Shown one piece after another: positions 16,498-26,419 of a DNA stretch of 64,000 bases. A program made the position numbers and the translations under genes. Source of the DNA: Motilimonas pumila (GTDB lineage: Bacteria > Pseudomonadota > Gammaproteobacteria > Enterobacterales > CBDFNC01); the NCBI RefSeq assembly GCF_003596335.1, contig NZ_QZCH01000001.1, forward strand, positions 1 to 64,000, in the 5' to 3' direction. Under the pieces are notes generated by a model. The model was given only the letters and a program-made list of their open reading frames with translations. It had not been told where the DNA came from and did no database searches. Position 1 is the first letter of the stretch, and each line of letters starts with the position of its first letter.

Positions 16498-17361
16498 TTA
16501 ACGGCGACGGGCTTTTTTACGCTCACCTGTTTGCTTCATTTGGTGTTTTCGCACCGAGCGACGGATCCGGCGATTTTGATTTTTCGCTGGACGCTTATCT
16601 ACTTTCGCTTTGCTTTGCGTTTCTGGCCCTAAGCCTACTTCAGCGCGTAAAGCGTTAAGTTCAGGTAATTCAAGCTCGGTCCAGCCACCTTTCGGCAAGG
16701 CCTTTGGTAAGTCTAATTTACCGTAACGAACACGGATCAAGCGACTTACTTGCATGCCTTGGCTTTCCCATAAACGGCGAACTTCGCGATTACGGCCTTC
16801 ACTTAAGGTCACATTAAACCACTCGTTAATACCTTCACCGCCTGACTTTTTGATTTTACTGAAGCTGGCGGGGCCATCATCTAACTCGACGCCATCGGTG
16901 AGTCGGGTCAGCATTTCGTCTTCAATTTCACCAAACACACGCACTGCGTATTCACGCTCAATTTCATGGCTCGGGTGCATCATGCGGTTGGCCAGCTCAC
17001 CGTCGGTAGTGAACAATAACAAACCTGCAGTGTTAATATCTAATCGCCCTACGGCAATCCAGCGGGCACCATTGATGCGCGGTAAACGGTCAAATACGGT
17101 TGGTCGACCTTCTTTGTCAAAACGGGTGCACAGCTCGCCTTCAGGCTTGTGATACATCAGTACACGACAAATCACATCTTCTTGCGCCTTAATATCAATA
17201 ATGCGGCCATCAACGCGTAATACTTGTTTGGGCTCAACCCTGTCCCCGAGTTTCGCCATTTTACCGTCTACGCTGACTTTGTTTGCTGCCAGCAGCTCTT
17301 CCATTTTTCGACGAGAGCCTAAACCCGCTCGGGCTAGGACTTTTTGAATTTTTTCACTCAT
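16498..17361 (-). CDS. rluB: 23S rRNA pseudouridine(2605) synthase RluB
   Basis: Converts uridine 2605 of 23S rRNA to pseudouridine. An N-terminal S4 RNA-binding domain ([20 protein letters not shown]) is followed by the RsuA-type catalytic domain with the active Asp in [14 protein letters not shown] and the ENREVRR-like [10 protein letters not shown] block, then a basic tail ([10 protein letters not shown]). Length is 287 residues from ATG 17361, which has AGGA upstream; the in-frame ATG at 17385 would add eight residues before the S4 domain. It is the last gene of the leftward rnm-yciO-rluB group. Confidence 0.93.
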   Translation of the reverse strand: MSEKIQKVLARAGLGSRRKMEELLAANKVSVDGKMAKLGDRVEPKQVLRVDGRIIDIKAQEDVICRVLMYHKPEGELCTRFDKEGRPTVFDRLPRINGARWIAVGRLDINTAGLLLFTTDGELANRMMHPSHEIEREYAVRVFGEIEDEMLTRLTDGVELDDGPASFSKIKKSGGEGINEWFNVTLSEGRNREVRRLWESQGMQVSRLIRVRYGKLDLPKALPKGGWTELELPELNALRAEVGLGPETQSKAKVDKRPAKNQNRRIRRSVRKHQMKQTGERKKARRR

Positions 17362-17502
17362 GGCGATTCCTAAATCATGTATCACTACAGGGACATTACG
17401 CTAATAATTAGCAGGGTGCGGAGCGCTCTTTATCGAGCGGCCGCGGATTATAACAGCTTTTTAAGCGGCCACCAGCGCGTTTTCTCAGGCAGCCTTGATT
17501 GT

Positions 17503-18123
17503 TTATTCAAATGGCGCGGGGTCGCCCTCGCCAACACGGACCACTGCTGGATCACCTTCCGAAAAATCCACCACTGTAGTGGGTTTTTCATCGAGGTAAC
17601 CGCCGTGCATGATCAAGTCAACTTGATGTTCGAGCTTGTCGCGGATCTCGTCGGGGTCAAACTCGGTATGATCATTGCCCGGTAAAATCAAACTGGAACT
17701 CATTAATGGTTGTTCCAGCTTTTCTAATAACGCTAAGGCAATATTATTATTAGGCACACGAATACCGATGGTTTTTTTCTTAGGGTTCATCAAGCGCTTT
17801 GGCACTTCTTTGGTGGCTTTAAAGATAAACGTGTAAGCCCCAGGGGTATTATTTTTCAGTAATCTAAAAGCTTGGTTATCGACCCGAGCATACAATGAAA
17901 GCTCAGATTGGTCGCGACATACCAAGGTGAAATTATGATCTTTATCGATTTTGCGTATTTGACAAATGCGCTCCATCGCGGCTTTGTCGCCGACCATACA
18001 ACCAATGGCATAACCTGAATCTGTGGGATAAACCACTACGCCACCTTGATTGAGGATTTCAACCGCTTGATTAATTAAACGCCCTTGCGGGTTGTCTGGG
18101 TGTACGTAAAAAAACTGACTCAT
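17503..18123 (-). CDS. yciO: YciO, Sua5/YrdC/YwlC family protein
   Basis: A 206-residue protein with the YrdC fold (VVVYPTDSGYAIGCMVGDKA, RKIDKDHNFTLVCRDQSE, IGIRVPNN). Sua5/YrdC proteins make threonylcarbamoyl-AMP for the tRNA modification t6A; YciO is a paralogue with weaker activity in vitro and an uncertain role. It is nine bases downstream of rnm and in the same order as in enterobacteria. The start has a good AGGAAG site. Confidence 0.92.
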   Translation of the reverse strand: MSQFFYVHPDNPQGRLINQAVEILNQGGVVVYPTDSGYAIGCMVGDKAAMERICQIRKIDKDHNFTLVCRDQSELSLYARVDNQAFRLLKNNTPGAYTFIFKATKEVPKRLMNPKKKTIGIRVPNNNIALALLEKLEQPLMSSSLILPGNDHTEFDPDEIRDKLEHQVDLIMHGGYLDEKPTTVVDFSEGDPAVVRVGEGDPAPFE

Positions 18124-18132
18124 GGTAACTTC

Positions 18133-19014
18133 CTATTGCTGCGGCAACTGCGGTGACTCAGCGAGGTTTCGTTTCACGCTAAGTTCTTGCCAGTCTTGCC
18201 AAATTGGCTCGGCGTCTTTAGGTAAATATAGGTTACGACCTAGATCACACCAAGCACTTATTAAATGAAAATCCGACCCTTGGGAAGCTTTTAACTGCGC
18301 TTCTTTGGCCCACAAGGCTAAATTTGTTCGTGTTTGCGGTGATTGCTGCGAACTTGCCACTTCTACACCGTCGCCACCTGCGGCTTTAAAGCTTTGAAAA
18401 AGGCGCTTTAACCACTTGTTGGATAACTTGTAATGGCTTGGGTGCGCTAGAATGGCCACCCCTCCAGCTTGCTGGATCACGGCGATAGCTTCGCTAAGTT
18501 CAGGCCAGTTGTGAGGCACATAACCTGTGTTGCCTCGACTCAAATACTTTTTAAATACGGCCTGAAAATTAGCTGCTACCCCTTGGCTAACAAGGTAACG
18601 GGCGAAGTGCGCGCGGGTAATTGCACCTTCTGCCGCCAATGCTTTCGCGCCTTCATATGCGCCTGGAATACGGTTCTTTTCAAGCCTGCGCCCCATTTCC
18701 AACGCGCGGTCTTCCCGCCGCTGGCTTTGCTGCGCAATAAACGCCTGTAATGCAGGGTTGTCTGGGTCAAACCGTAAACCCACAACGTGGATCTCGTGGT
18801 TTTCCCAGGCCGATGAAATTTCGATACCGTTCATCAAAGTAATAGGTAAGTCTTGTTCGGCAATAAATTGCTTCGCAGGAGCCAAAGCCGCAACCGTGTC
18901 ATGGTCGGTGATAGCCAATACGTCTACGCGCCGCTCTACGGCTCTTAATACCAACTCCTCAGGAGTTAACAAACCGTCTGAGGCCGTGGTATGAGAATGA
19001 AAATCGACTAACAT
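18133..19014 (-). CDS. rnm: 5'-3' exoribonuclease RNase AM (PHP domain, YciV/TrpH)
   Basis: A 293-residue PHP phosphoesterase. Metal-binding motifs are visible in order: DFHSHTTASDG near the N-terminus, AITDHDTVAAL at ~35-45, GIEIS at ~65, LAHPSHY at ~190 and GSDFH at ~250. In E. coli the protein removes nucleotides from the 5' ends of short RNAs and trims 5S/16S/23S rRNA 5' ends. It is divergent from the trp operon, as in enterics. The frame allows GTG 19017 one codon earlier. Confidence 0.92.
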   Translation of the reverse strand: MLVDFHSHTTASDGLLTPEELVLRAVERRVDVLAITDHDTVAALAPAKQFIAEQDLPITLMNGIEISSAWENHEIHVVGLRFDPDNPALQAFIAQQSQRREDRALEMGRRLEKNRIPGAYEGAKALAAEGAITRAHFARYLVSQGVAANFQAVFKKYLSRGNTGYVPHNWPELSEAIAVIQQAGGVAILAHPSHYKLSNKWLKRLFQSFKAAGGDGVEVASSQQSPQTRTNLALWAKEAQLKASQGSDFHLISAWCDLGRNLYLPKDAEPIWQDWQELSVKRNLAESPQLPQQ

Positions 19015-19094
19015 CACTTATCCATAAATATCGCTTGACTTTTACCGTCAAATAAAAGAAAAATTAGGTATTATTTCTATAGCAAAACACCCGA

Positions 19095-19148
19095 ATGACT
19101 AATTTAACACATTCTTCTCTAATTTGGTGGTGGCACAATCCAGAATAA
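19095..19148 (+). CDS. trpL: trp operon leader peptide
   Basis: A 17-residue peptide, MTNLTHSSLIWWWHNPE, with three consecutive TGG Trp codons near the end, directly before the attenuator hairpins. It senses charged tRNA-Trp by ribosome pausing. It is too short for standard gene calls but the position, Trp codons and folded segments make it clear. Confidence 0.92.
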   Translation: MTNLTHSSLIWWWHNPE

Positions 19149-19225
19149 GCGGGTTGTGGGGTTTGCTATGTTTAAAATAGATTAAAGAAAACCGACAAAA
19201 AGCCCGCAACTAAGCGGGCTTTTTT
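19134..19225 (+). promoter_or_regulatory. trp attenuator (alternative RNA hairpins)
   Basis: Segment 1 (CACAATCC, 19134-19141) can pair with segment 2 (GGGTTGTG, 19151-19158) with one G-U. Segment 2 (GTTGTGGG, 19153-19160) can instead pair with segment 3 (CCCGCAAC, 19203-19210) as antiterminator. Segments 3 and 4 (GCCCGC 19202-19207 and GCGGGC 19214-19219) form the terminator followed by six T. Stalling at the Trp codons would cover segment 1 and favour the antiterminator. I see no convincing TrpR operator or promoter upstream. Confidence 0.88.
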
Positions 19226-19334
19226 CTTGTCAGGGTATTAAAAATGATTTTTCAGCTTAAAAAACATAATTGGCGATGGTGAAGCTCATCATTTTCTTAG
19301 TAAAAACAGTATTTTAATTTTATCGGAGCCAACC

Positions 19335-20927
19335 ATGAAGCCATCTAATTGCAGTGGTGATTTAACCACTATTAGCCGCAGCGCCACCTACGTGTCTGAG
19401 TCGCTGCCGCTGTATCAACATTTAAGTCGTCCAGGCGACAACAGCCTGCTACTCGACTCAGCTGAAATAGACAGTAAAGCGAATTTAAAAAGCCTGATGT
19501 TGCTCGACGCCGCGGTCAAAATCACCTGTCACCACCTCGAGGTAACGTTACAGGCCCTGACCGACAACGGCCAACACCTGCTCGCATTTATTGAGCATAA
19601 ATTACCGGCAGAAGTCAGCGTCACGCCAGAAAGCGACAAACTCTTGCTCACCTTCCCTGAGCCTGACCGCAACTCTGACGAAGACACTCGCTTAAAATCC
19701 CTTTCTCCTGTTGACGCCCTGCGCAGCATTATCAATCAAGTCACCGTTCAATCTCCCCTTAACGAAGCCTTATTTCTAGGCGGCGCTTTTTCGTATGACT
19801 TTATCGGTACTTTTGAAACCCTGCCAGAGGTGCCAAACGGCACTAACCAATGCCCGGATTATGTGTTTTACGTAGCTGAAACCTTGCTACTCAAAGATCA
19901 CCAAAACCAAACCTGTCAGTTGTTAGGCTCGGTTTTCAGCGGTGAGCGATTTGAGCAAAACTATCAAACCATAAAGCAAAAGCTGATTGATATTGAACAA
20001 GGCTGCGCCAATTTTAACCAAGCAGAATTTGACGATGTTGCGCCGATCACTGATGGCATTCGCGTTGACGTAGACGATGACACCTTTAAAGGCCAAGTGG
20101 ATACGTTAAAAGAGTACATTCGCAAAGGCGACATATTCCAAGTGGTGCCATCGCGCAGTTTCTCGGTGTCTTGCCCGAGCTCATTAGCCGCATACAGCAA
20201 ACTCAAGCAAACCAACCCAAGCCCGTATATGTTTTATTTAAACGATGCGGACTTTGTATTATTTGGCGCCTCTCCTGAGAGCGCAATCAAATATTGCCAT
20301 CAATCAAACGACGTTGAAATTTACCCTATTGCAGGTACTCGCCGCCGCGGTTTTAACCCAGACGGCAGCATCAATAAAGACTTAGACGGGCGCATTGAAC
20401 TGGAACTTAGGCTCGACAAAAAAGAAATGTCTGAGCATTTAATGTTGGTTGATTTAGCCCGTAATGACGTCGCTCGTATTTCTCAACCAGGCACTCGCCA
20501 TGTGGCAGACCTACTCAAAGTAGACAGATACAGCCACGTGATGCATTTGGTGTCGCGGGTAGTGGGTAAATTACGCGATGATCTTGACGCGCTGCACGCC
20601 TACCAAGCCTGCATGAACATGGGCACCTTAACCGGCGCGCCAAAGATCCGCGCCTCAGAGCTCATTCGCGATACAGAACAACAACGCCGAGGCAGCTACG
20701 GTGGCGCAGTGGGCTATCTCACCGGCCAAGGGGAAATGGACACCTGTATCGTTATCCGCTCTGCGTTTGTAAAAGATAAGGTTGCCCACGTGCAAGCCGG
20801 CGCGGGTGTGGTATACGACTCAGATCCGCAATCAGAAGCTGACGAAACGCGCAACAAAGCAGCGGCAGTATTAAACGCCATCGCACTGGCTCACGGCACT
20901 AACTTAGAGGCACTGAACAATGGCTAA
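19335..20927 (+). CDS. trpE: Anthranilate synthase component I
   Basis: Makes anthranilate from chorismate and ammonia supplied by TrpG. It has 530 residues. The chorismate-binding core is plain: FQVVPSRSFSVSCPSSLAAY, FGASPESAIKY, PIAGTRRRG, SEHLMLVDLARNDVARIS, GTLTGAPKIRASELI and GAGVVYDSDPQSE. The N-terminal LLLDSAEID resembles the LLES tryptophan feedback motif. It is the first structural gene behind the attenuator, with GGAG before ATG 19335, and overlaps trpG by eight bases, which suggests translational coupling. Confidence 0.97.
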   Translation: MKPSNCSGDLTTISRSATYVSESLPLYQHLSRPGDNSLLLDSAEIDSKANLKSLMLLDAAVKITCHHLEVTLQALTDNGQHLLAFIEHKLPAEVSVTPESDKLLLTFPEPDRNSDEDTRLKSLSPVDALRSIINQVTVQSPLNEALFLGGAFSYDFIGTFETLPEVPNGTNQCPDYVFYVAETLLLKDHQNQTCQLLGSVFSGERFEQNYQTIKQKLIDIEQGCANFNQAEFDDVAPITDGIRVDVDDDTFKGQVDTLKEYIRKGDIFQVVPSRSFSVSCPSSLAAYSKLKQTNPSPYMFYLNDADFVLFGASPESAIKYCHQSNDVEIYPIAGTRRRGFNPDGSINKDLDGRIELELRLDKKEMSEHLMLVDLARNDVARISQPGTRHVADLLKVDRYSHVMHLVSRVVGKLRDDLDALHAYQACMNMGTLTGAPKIRASELIRDTEQQRRGSYGGAVGYLTGQGEMDTCIVIRSAFVKDKVAHVQAGAGVVYDSDPQSEADETRNKAAAVLNAIALAHGTNLEALNNG

Positions 20928-21513
20928 GACACTCTTTTTTCTCGATAACTTTGACTCGTTTACCTACAACTTGGTGGACCAGTTTCGTGACTTAGGCTAC
21001 CCAGTGCGTATTTTTCGTAATAGCCTAGCCGCCACCACCATTAAACAATTTATAGACCAAGCCCAAGATCCCGTGTTGATCCTGTCCCCAGGCCCAGGTT
21101 GTCCCAGTGAAGCCGGTTGTATGCCTGAGTTGATCAAACTGTGCGCAGGTAACGTACCTATGCTCGGCATTTGTCTCGGCCATCAGGCCTTGATAGAGCA
21201 TTATGGTGGTGTGGTAGGCCCTGCAGATGAAATCATGCACGGTAAATCGTCCAGTATTAACCATTGCCAAGACCGCATGTTTGCTGAGCTGAGTCATCCT
21301 TTGCCTGTGGCGCGTTACCACTCCTTGGTGGGAACTTCGGTTCCTGCTGCATTAGAAGTAGTAGCAGACTATAATGGCATGCCCATGGCCATCTATCAGG
21401 CAGATGACAACGTCATCGGCTTTCAATTTCATCCTGAGTCGATTCTGACCAGTGAAGGGGCGCAGCTGTTAGAAACCAGCTTAAACCACATTTCACCTAA
21501 TTTAACTGCTTAA
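20920..21513 (+). CDS. trpG: Anthranilate synthase component II (glutamine amidotransferase)
   Basis: Releases ammonia from glutamine for TrpE. It has 197 residues with the class I amidotransferase nucleophile C85 (GICLGHQA), the oxyanion region SPGPGCPSEAG and the catalytic His-x-Glu in FQFHPESIL. It is a stand-alone subunit: there is no fusion to TrpD as seen in enterics. Confidence 0.97.
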   Translation: MAKTLFFLDNFDSFTYNLVDQFRDLGYPVRIFRNSLAATTIKQFIDQAQDPVLILSPGPGCPSEAGCMPELIKLCAGNVPMLGICLGHQALIEHYGGVVGPADEIMHGKSSSINHCQDRMFAELSHPLPVARYHSLVGTSVPAALEVVADYNGMPMAIYQADDNVIGFQFHPESILTSEGAQLLETSLNHISPNLTA

Positions 21514-21528
21514 GCTAAGGACAGTAAT

Positions 21529-22536
21529 ATGAGCAATGCATTAGAGACACTCTTACAAGGTCAAGACCTTAGCGCAGAGCAAAGTCACGACTTTTTTAAT
21601 CAGGTGGTACAAGGGAATGTAGATCCTATCGTACTGTCTGCTGCGGTAACTGCCCTCAAGCTAAAAGGCGAAACACCAGCAGAAATTACCGGTGCCGCAT
21701 CGGCGTTATTGGCGCAAGCGAAAGCTTTTCCGCGTCCGGATTACGATTTCACAGACATTGTTGGTACAGGCGGCGACGGCTACGGCACCATCAATATTTC
21801 TACCGCGAGCGCATTTGTAGCAGCCGCTTGTGGCTTAAAAGTGTGTAAACACGGCAGCCGCAGCGTATCGAGTAAATCTGGCGCGTCTGATTTGTTGTCT
21901 GAGTTTGGCATCAACATCGACATGACGCCGGAAGTAGCCCGCAAATGTTTAGATGAGCTAAACGTTTGCTTTATCTTTGCGCCGCAATACCATGCCGGTA
22001 TGCGTTTTGCGGGTCCGGTGCGTGCTGCACTTAAAACCCGTACCATTTTTAACGTTCTGGGACCTTTGGTTAACCCCGCAAGGCCGACCACAGAATTAAA
22101 CGGCGTGTACGACCCAGCCTTGTTAAAACCGATTGCGCAAGTGCACAAAACGCTGGGGCTTAAGCGAGTGATGGTAGTGCACGGCTCAGGCCTTGATGAA
22201 TTTGCCTTACACGGCCCAACACAAGTGGCGGAGTTAGAAAATGGCATTATTAAAGAATACCAAGTTACCCCAGCAGATTTTGGCCTAGAGAATCACCCAA
22301 TTGAAGCCATCTTAGGCGGCGAGCCAGCTGAAAATAAAGTGATTATCGAGAAAATTTTATCGGGTCAAGGCACGCCAGGTCAGCAAAGCGCAGTAGCCAT
22401 TAACGTGGCAGCCTTACTGGTGTTAAATGATATTGCCGACAACTTCAAACAAGGCGCCGACATGGCCCTTGCGGCAATGAACTCAGGTAAACCTTTACAA
22501 CTCGTTAAACAACTGGCGGAGATGAGTCAATGTTAG
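21529..22536 (+). CDS. trpD: Anthranilate phosphoribosyltransferase
   Basis: Joins anthranilate with PRPP. It has 335 residues with the PRPP/anthranilate site VGTGGDGYGTINISTASAF, the KHGSRSVSSKSGASDLL block and FNVLGPLVNPARP. It overlaps trpCF by seven bases. Confidence 0.97.
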   Translation: MSNALETLLQGQDLSAEQSHDFFNQVVQGNVDPIVLSAAVTALKLKGETPAEITGAASALLAQAKAFPRPDYDFTDIVGTGGDGYGTINISTASAFVAAACGLKVCKHGSRSVSSKSGASDLLSEFGINIDMTPEVARKCLDELNVCFIFAPQYHAGMRFAGPVRAALKTRTIFNVLGPLVNPARPTTELNGVYDPALLKPIAQVHKTLGLKRVMVVHGSGLDEFALHGPTQVAELENGIIKEYQVTPADFGLENHPIEAILGGEPAENKVIIEKILSGQGTPGQQSAVAINVAALLVLNDIADNFKQGADMALAAMNSGKPLQLVKQLAEMSQC

Positions 22537-23903
22537 AAAATACAGTATTAGGTAAAATCATTGACGACAAAAAAATCTGGGTAGCTGAACGTAAGCAACA
22601 GCAGCCTTTAGCCAGCTTCGAAGCCGACCTAACGCCCAGTGACCGCAGCTTTTACGATGCGCTGCACGCCGACGGTACTCACTTTATTTTAGAGTGTAAA
22701 AAAGCGTCGCCATCAAAAGGGTTAATTCGCGCAGATTTCGACATACCACTGATTGCAGGCGCTTATAAAAATCATGCCAGCGCTATTTCCGTGCTGACAG
22801 ACACCAAGTACTTCCAAGGCGAATTTGAGTACGTTACCCAAGTGCGCAACTTGGTCAGCCAGCCTGTCTTGTGCAAAGACTTTGTGATTGACGAATACCA
22901 AATTAAACTGGCCCGTCACTATCAAGCCGACGCAGTGTTACTTATGTTGTCAGTATTGACTGACGAAGAGTACGTGGCCCTTGCAAAAGTCGCCCATCAA
23001 TACAACATGGGGATTTTAACCGAAGTCAGCAACGACGAAGAGCTTGAGCGTGCTCTTAAGCTCGACGTGAAAATCTTCGGCATCAACAACCGTAACCTGC
23101 GTGATTTAAGCACCGATTTAAATCGCACGAAAGAACTGTCACCCAAAATACCGGCCGGTAAAGTCGTCATTTGTGAGTCAGGCATATACACCCATGACCA
23201 AGTCAAAGACTTACGCCATCACGCCAAAGGCTTCTTAGTAGGCAGCTCACTGATGGGCCAAGACGACGTCGAACTTGCTTGTCGTAAACTGATTTTAGGC
23301 AACAACAAAGTTTGCGGGTTAACCTCAGCAGAAGATGCCCACAAAGCGTATCAAGCTGGTGCGGTATTTGGCGGTTTGATTTTTGCCGAAGGTTCGCCGC
23401 GCCAAGTGGACTTAGCCAAAGCGCAACAAGTTCAACAAGGTGCGCCGCTGCAATACGTAGGCGTGTTTCAAAATGCTGAATTAGCACAAGTGGCGCAAAC
23501 AGCCAACACCCTGAACCTTGCCGCGGTGCAATTACACGGCCAAGAAGACCAAGCCTACATTAGCGATTTAAAAGCCTTGTTACCTGAACACGTGGCCGTA
23601 TGGAAAGCACTTGGCGTAACGGACGAAGTGCCTGCATTTATCGATAATGCTGATATTCAACTGCTCGACACTCGCATTGGCAAGTTGTCTGGTGGTACGG
23701 GTAAGACCTTTGATTGGCGACTGTTAGCCGGGCACCCGAAAAGCCAGCTAATGTTGGCCGGCGGCATCTCTCCAGACAATGCCAACGAGGCGGCGAATCA
23801 AGACTGTTTAGGCTTAGATTTGAACTCCGGAGTTGAGTCCGCGCCAGGCATCAAAGATCAACAGAAATTAGACAGCGCATTTGCCGCTATCAGAAAATAT
23901 TAA
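22530..23903 (+). CDS. trpCF: Bifunctional indole-3-glycerol-phosphate synthase / phosphoribosylanthranilate isomerase
   Basis: A fusion of two TIM barrels that catalyse consecutive steps, 457 residues. TrpC part (~1-255): FILECKKASPSKGLIRADFD, SVLTDTKYFQG, VLCKDFVIDEYQI, VICESGIYT. TrpF part (~256-457): VCGLTSAEDAHKAYQAGAVF with the catalytic Cys, VQLHGQED and LAGGISPDNANEA with LDLNSGVESAPGIKD. The same fusion is typical of gammaproteobacteria such as E. coli and Vibrio. Confidence 0.96.
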   Translation: MLENTVLGKIIDDKKIWVAERKQQQPLASFEADLTPSDRSFYDALHADGTHFILECKKASPSKGLIRADFDIPLIAGAYKNHASAISVLTDTKYFQGEFEYVTQVRNLVSQPVLCKDFVIDEYQIKLARHYQADAVLLMLSVLTDEEYVALAKVAHQYNMGILTEVSNDEELERALKLDVKIFGINNRNLRDLSTDLNRTKELSPKIPAGKVVICESGIYTHDQVKDLRHHAKGFLVGSSLMGQDDVELACRKLILGNNKVCGLTSAEDAHKAYQAGAVFGGLIFAEGSPRQVDLAKAQQVQQGAPLQYVGVFQNAELAQVAQTANTLNLAAVQLHGQEDQAYISDLKALLPEHVAVWKALGVTDEVPAFIDNADIQLLDTRIGKLSGGTGKTFDWRLLAGHPKSQLMLAGGISPDNANEAANQDCLGLDLNSGVESAPGIKDQQKLDSAFAAIRKY

Positions 23904-23912
23904 GGTAATACC

Positions 23913-25100
23913 ATGAGTAAATTAGACGCGTATTTTGGCGAATTTGGCGGTGCATTTGTACCACAAATTCTAATGCCCGCGCTCAAGCAACTGGAACAAG
24001 AGTTTATTGATGCGCAAAACGATCCTGAATTTATTGCTGAATTCAGAGAGCTACTGAAAGAGTATGCTGGTCGCCCAACACCTTTGACTTTGTGTCATAA
24101 CCTGACCAAAGGTAAAAAGACCAAGTTATACCTAAAACGTGAAGACCTGCTGCACGGCGGTGCCCACAAAACCAACCAGGTGTTAGGTCAAGCCTTGCTG
24201 GCTAAGCGTATGGGTAAAACCGAGATCATCGCGGAAACCGGCGCCGGACAACACGGCGTGGCATCCGCATTAGCCTGTGCTTTGTTAGGCCTTAAATGTA
24301 AAGTTTACATGGGCGCGAAAGACTGTGAGCGCCAAAAGCCAAACGTGTTTCGTATGAAGCTAATGGGCGCAGAAGTCATTCCTGTTACCTCTGGCTCATC
24401 TACCTTAAAAGATGCCTGTAACGAAGCGCTACGTGACTGGACCGCCAGCTACGACAAAGCCCATTACCTGCTTGGCACCGCTGCGGGCCCACACCCATTC
24501 CCAACGATTGTGCGTGAATTCCAACGCATGATAGGTGAAGAAGCCAAAGCCCAGCATTTAGAAAAAGAAGGCGTATTGCCGGATAAGCTGATTGCTTGTG
24601 TTGGCGGTGGCTCTAACGCCATTGGTTTATTTGCCGATTTTATTGATGATGAGTCAGTTGAACTGATTGGCGTAGAGCCAGCCGGTAAAGGCATCGACAC
24701 AGACCAACACGGCGCACCGCTTAAACACGGCCGTAAAGGCATCTTCTTTGGCATGCAGTCAATGATGATGCAAGACCAGTTTGGCCAAGTTGAAGAGTCT
24801 TACTCTGTGTCTGCGGGTTTAGATTTTCCTTCTGTTGGCCCGCAACACGCTTACCTCAATAGCATCGGCCGCGCCAAGTACGAGTCTGTTACCGATGACG
24901 AAGCTCTGGCAGCATTTGAAGCCCTTGCTAAATACGAAGGCATCATTCCCGCACTCGAGTCTGCTCACGCCTTGGCTTACGCTCTGCGCGTGATTGAAGA
25001 AGATGATAAAGAGCAAAATATCATTGTTAACTTGTCCGGCCGTGGCGATAAAGACATTTTCACCGTGGCAGAAATTTTTGAAGAAAAAGGAATGCTGTAA
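23913..25100 (+). CDS. trpB: Tryptophan synthase beta chain
   Basis: Condenses indole with serine using pyridoxal phosphate. It has 395 residues. PLP lysine K86 lies in [13 protein letters not shown], the COMM-type loop in [13 protein letters not shown] and the phosphate-binding loop in [10 protein letters not shown]. The stop codon overlaps the trpA start by one base (TAATG). Confidence 0.97.
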   Translation: MSKLDAYFGEFGGAFVPQILMPALKQLEQEFIDAQNDPEFIAEFRELLKEYAGRPTPLTLCHNLTKGKKTKLYLKREDLLHGGAHKTNQVLGQALLAKRMGKTEIIAETGAGQHGVASALACALLGLKCKVYMGAKDCERQKPNVFRMKLMGAEVIPVTSGSSTLKDACNEALRDWTASYDKAHYLLGTAAGPHPFPTIVREFQRMIGEEAKAQHLEKEGVLPDKLIACVGGGSNAIGLFADFIDDESVELIGVEPAGKGIDTDQHGAPLKHGRKGIFFGMQSMMMQDQFGQVEESYSVSAGLDFPSVGPQHAYLNSIGRAKYESVTDDEALAAFEALAKYEGIIPALESAHALAYALRVIEEDDKEQNIIVNLSGRGDKDIFTVAEIFEEKGML

Positions 25101-25909
25101 TGAGCCAAAGATACCAAGAATGTTTTGCAGCATTAGCTGAGAAAAACCAAGGCGCGTTTGTTCCCTTTATTGCACTCGGGGATCCTAGCCGCGAATTGTC
25201 GATGAAAATCGTTGACTGTTTGGTTGCTGCTGGCGCTGACGCGCTAGAGCTTGGCATTCCATTTTCCGACCCTGTAGCTGATGGCACTACCATTCAAGAC
25301 GCCGCTACTCGCGCATTAGATGCTGGCACTACGCCAGACACCTGCTTTGAAATGCTGGCTGAAATTCGTCAAAAGCACCCGCAAGTACCTATTGGCCTAT
25401 TGCTATATGCTAACCTGGTATTTTGTAACGGCGTTGATGAGTTCTATCAAAAATGCGCCGAAGTAGGCGTCGATTCAGTGTTGGTGGCCGACGTGCCAGT
25501 AGAAGAATCTAAGCCGTTTCGTGACGCCGCCATCGCCCACAACATTCAGCCTATTTTTATCGCCCCACCCAACGGCGACGAAGAAACCATGCAACAGGTG
25601 GCAGAGCTAGGCGGCGGTTACACCTACCTACTTAGCCGCGCGGGTGTAACCGGAGCAGAGACCAAAGCCGGTATGCCAGTAGAAAGCTTACTGGCTAACC
25701 TTAATAAGTTCCAAGCACCGCCGGCGTTATTGGGCTTTGGTATTTCACAGCCACAACAAGTTCAAGACGCAATCGCTGCCGGCGCAGCAGGCGCGATATC
25801 AGGCTCTGCCGTGGTAAAAATCATTGAGAAAAACCTCAACGATGAGACGCAATTGCTGGCTGAAATGCACGCTTTCATCAGCACAATGAAAGCCGCTACG
25901 CAAAAGTAA
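25100..25909 (+). CDS. trpA: Tryptophan synthase alpha chain
   Basis: Cleaves indole-3-glycerol phosphate to indole, which is channelled to TrpB. It has 269 residues. The catalytic Glu lies in [16 protein letters not shown], Asp in [11 protein letters not shown], and phosphate-binding [11 protein letters not shown] and [12 protein letters not shown] follow. It is the last gene of the operon and is followed by a strong terminator. Confidence 0.97.
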   Translation: MSQRYQECFAALAEKNQGAFVPFIALGDPSRELSMKIVDCLVAAGADALELGIPFSDPVADGTTIQDAATRALDAGTTPDTCFEMLAEIRQKHPQVPIGLLLYANLVFCNGVDEFYQKCAEVGVDSVLVADVPVEESKPFRDAAIAHNIQPIFIAPPNGDEETMQQVAELGGGYTYLLSRAGVTGAETKAGMPVESLLANLNKFQAPPALLGFGISQPQQVQDAIAAGAAGAISGSAVVKIIEKNLNDETQLLAEMHAFISTMKAATQK

Positions 25910-25931
25910 GCGAAGCAGAACCCTTGAATGC

Positions 25932-25960
25932 AAAAACCTCGCCTTTCGCGAGGTTTTTTT
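25932..25960 (+). terminator. Terminator of the trp operon
   Basis: Stem AACCTCGC/GCGAGGTT with a short loop and a run of seven T, 22 bases after the trpA stop. Confidence 0.9.
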
Positions 25961-26062
25961 ATGCCATCAACACGCAAAATGAAATAATTACGACTATTTA
26001 CCCATTGAGTCAAAAATCGATTAAAATTATAAATAATCTATAAATTCGATATGGGTATATAT

Positions 26063-26419
26063 ATGAAATATCTACTGCTATTGATAATAACAGCCAGTGG
26101 CACTTTACTTTATCAACAGCAACCTCGTGACCATGCACCGGTGAGCCATTACGCCGAGCTTATTGAGCGCGTAAAAGTAGGCTCTGTCAGCCAAGATGAA
26201 GTGAAACAAGGAGTGAAGCTGTTAGCTGAAGATTTTTGCAACGACGACGAGTTTCAACAAACCACCGGCTCAAATACCCAAGAGTGCCTGCAAAAGCTCG
26301 CCAGTTATGACGCCATGTGCACTAAACGCATTTTTGCCGATGCCCCGCAAGACTATGAAGAAAAGCAGCAAATAGCACAATTTGCGAAACGCTATACTCA
26401 CTGCGTAGATACCCTCTAA
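26063..26419 (+). CDS. Small exported or membrane-anchored protein of unknown function
   Basis: 118 residues from ATG 26063; an in-frame ATG at 26051 would add four. MKYLLLLIITASGTLLYQQQ is an N-terminal hydrophobic signal or anchor; the rest is acidic and helical with four cysteines (DFCNDDE, TQECLQK, DAMCTKR, THCVDTL), which may form disulfides in the periplasm. No family is recognised. It is a single gene behind the trp terminator. Confidence 0.6.
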   Translation: MKYLLLLIITASGTLLYQQQPRDHAPVSHYAELIERVKVGSVSQDEVKQGVKLLAEDFCNDDEFQQTTGSNTQECLQKLASYDAMCTKRIFADAPQDYEEKQQIAQFAKRYTHCVDTL

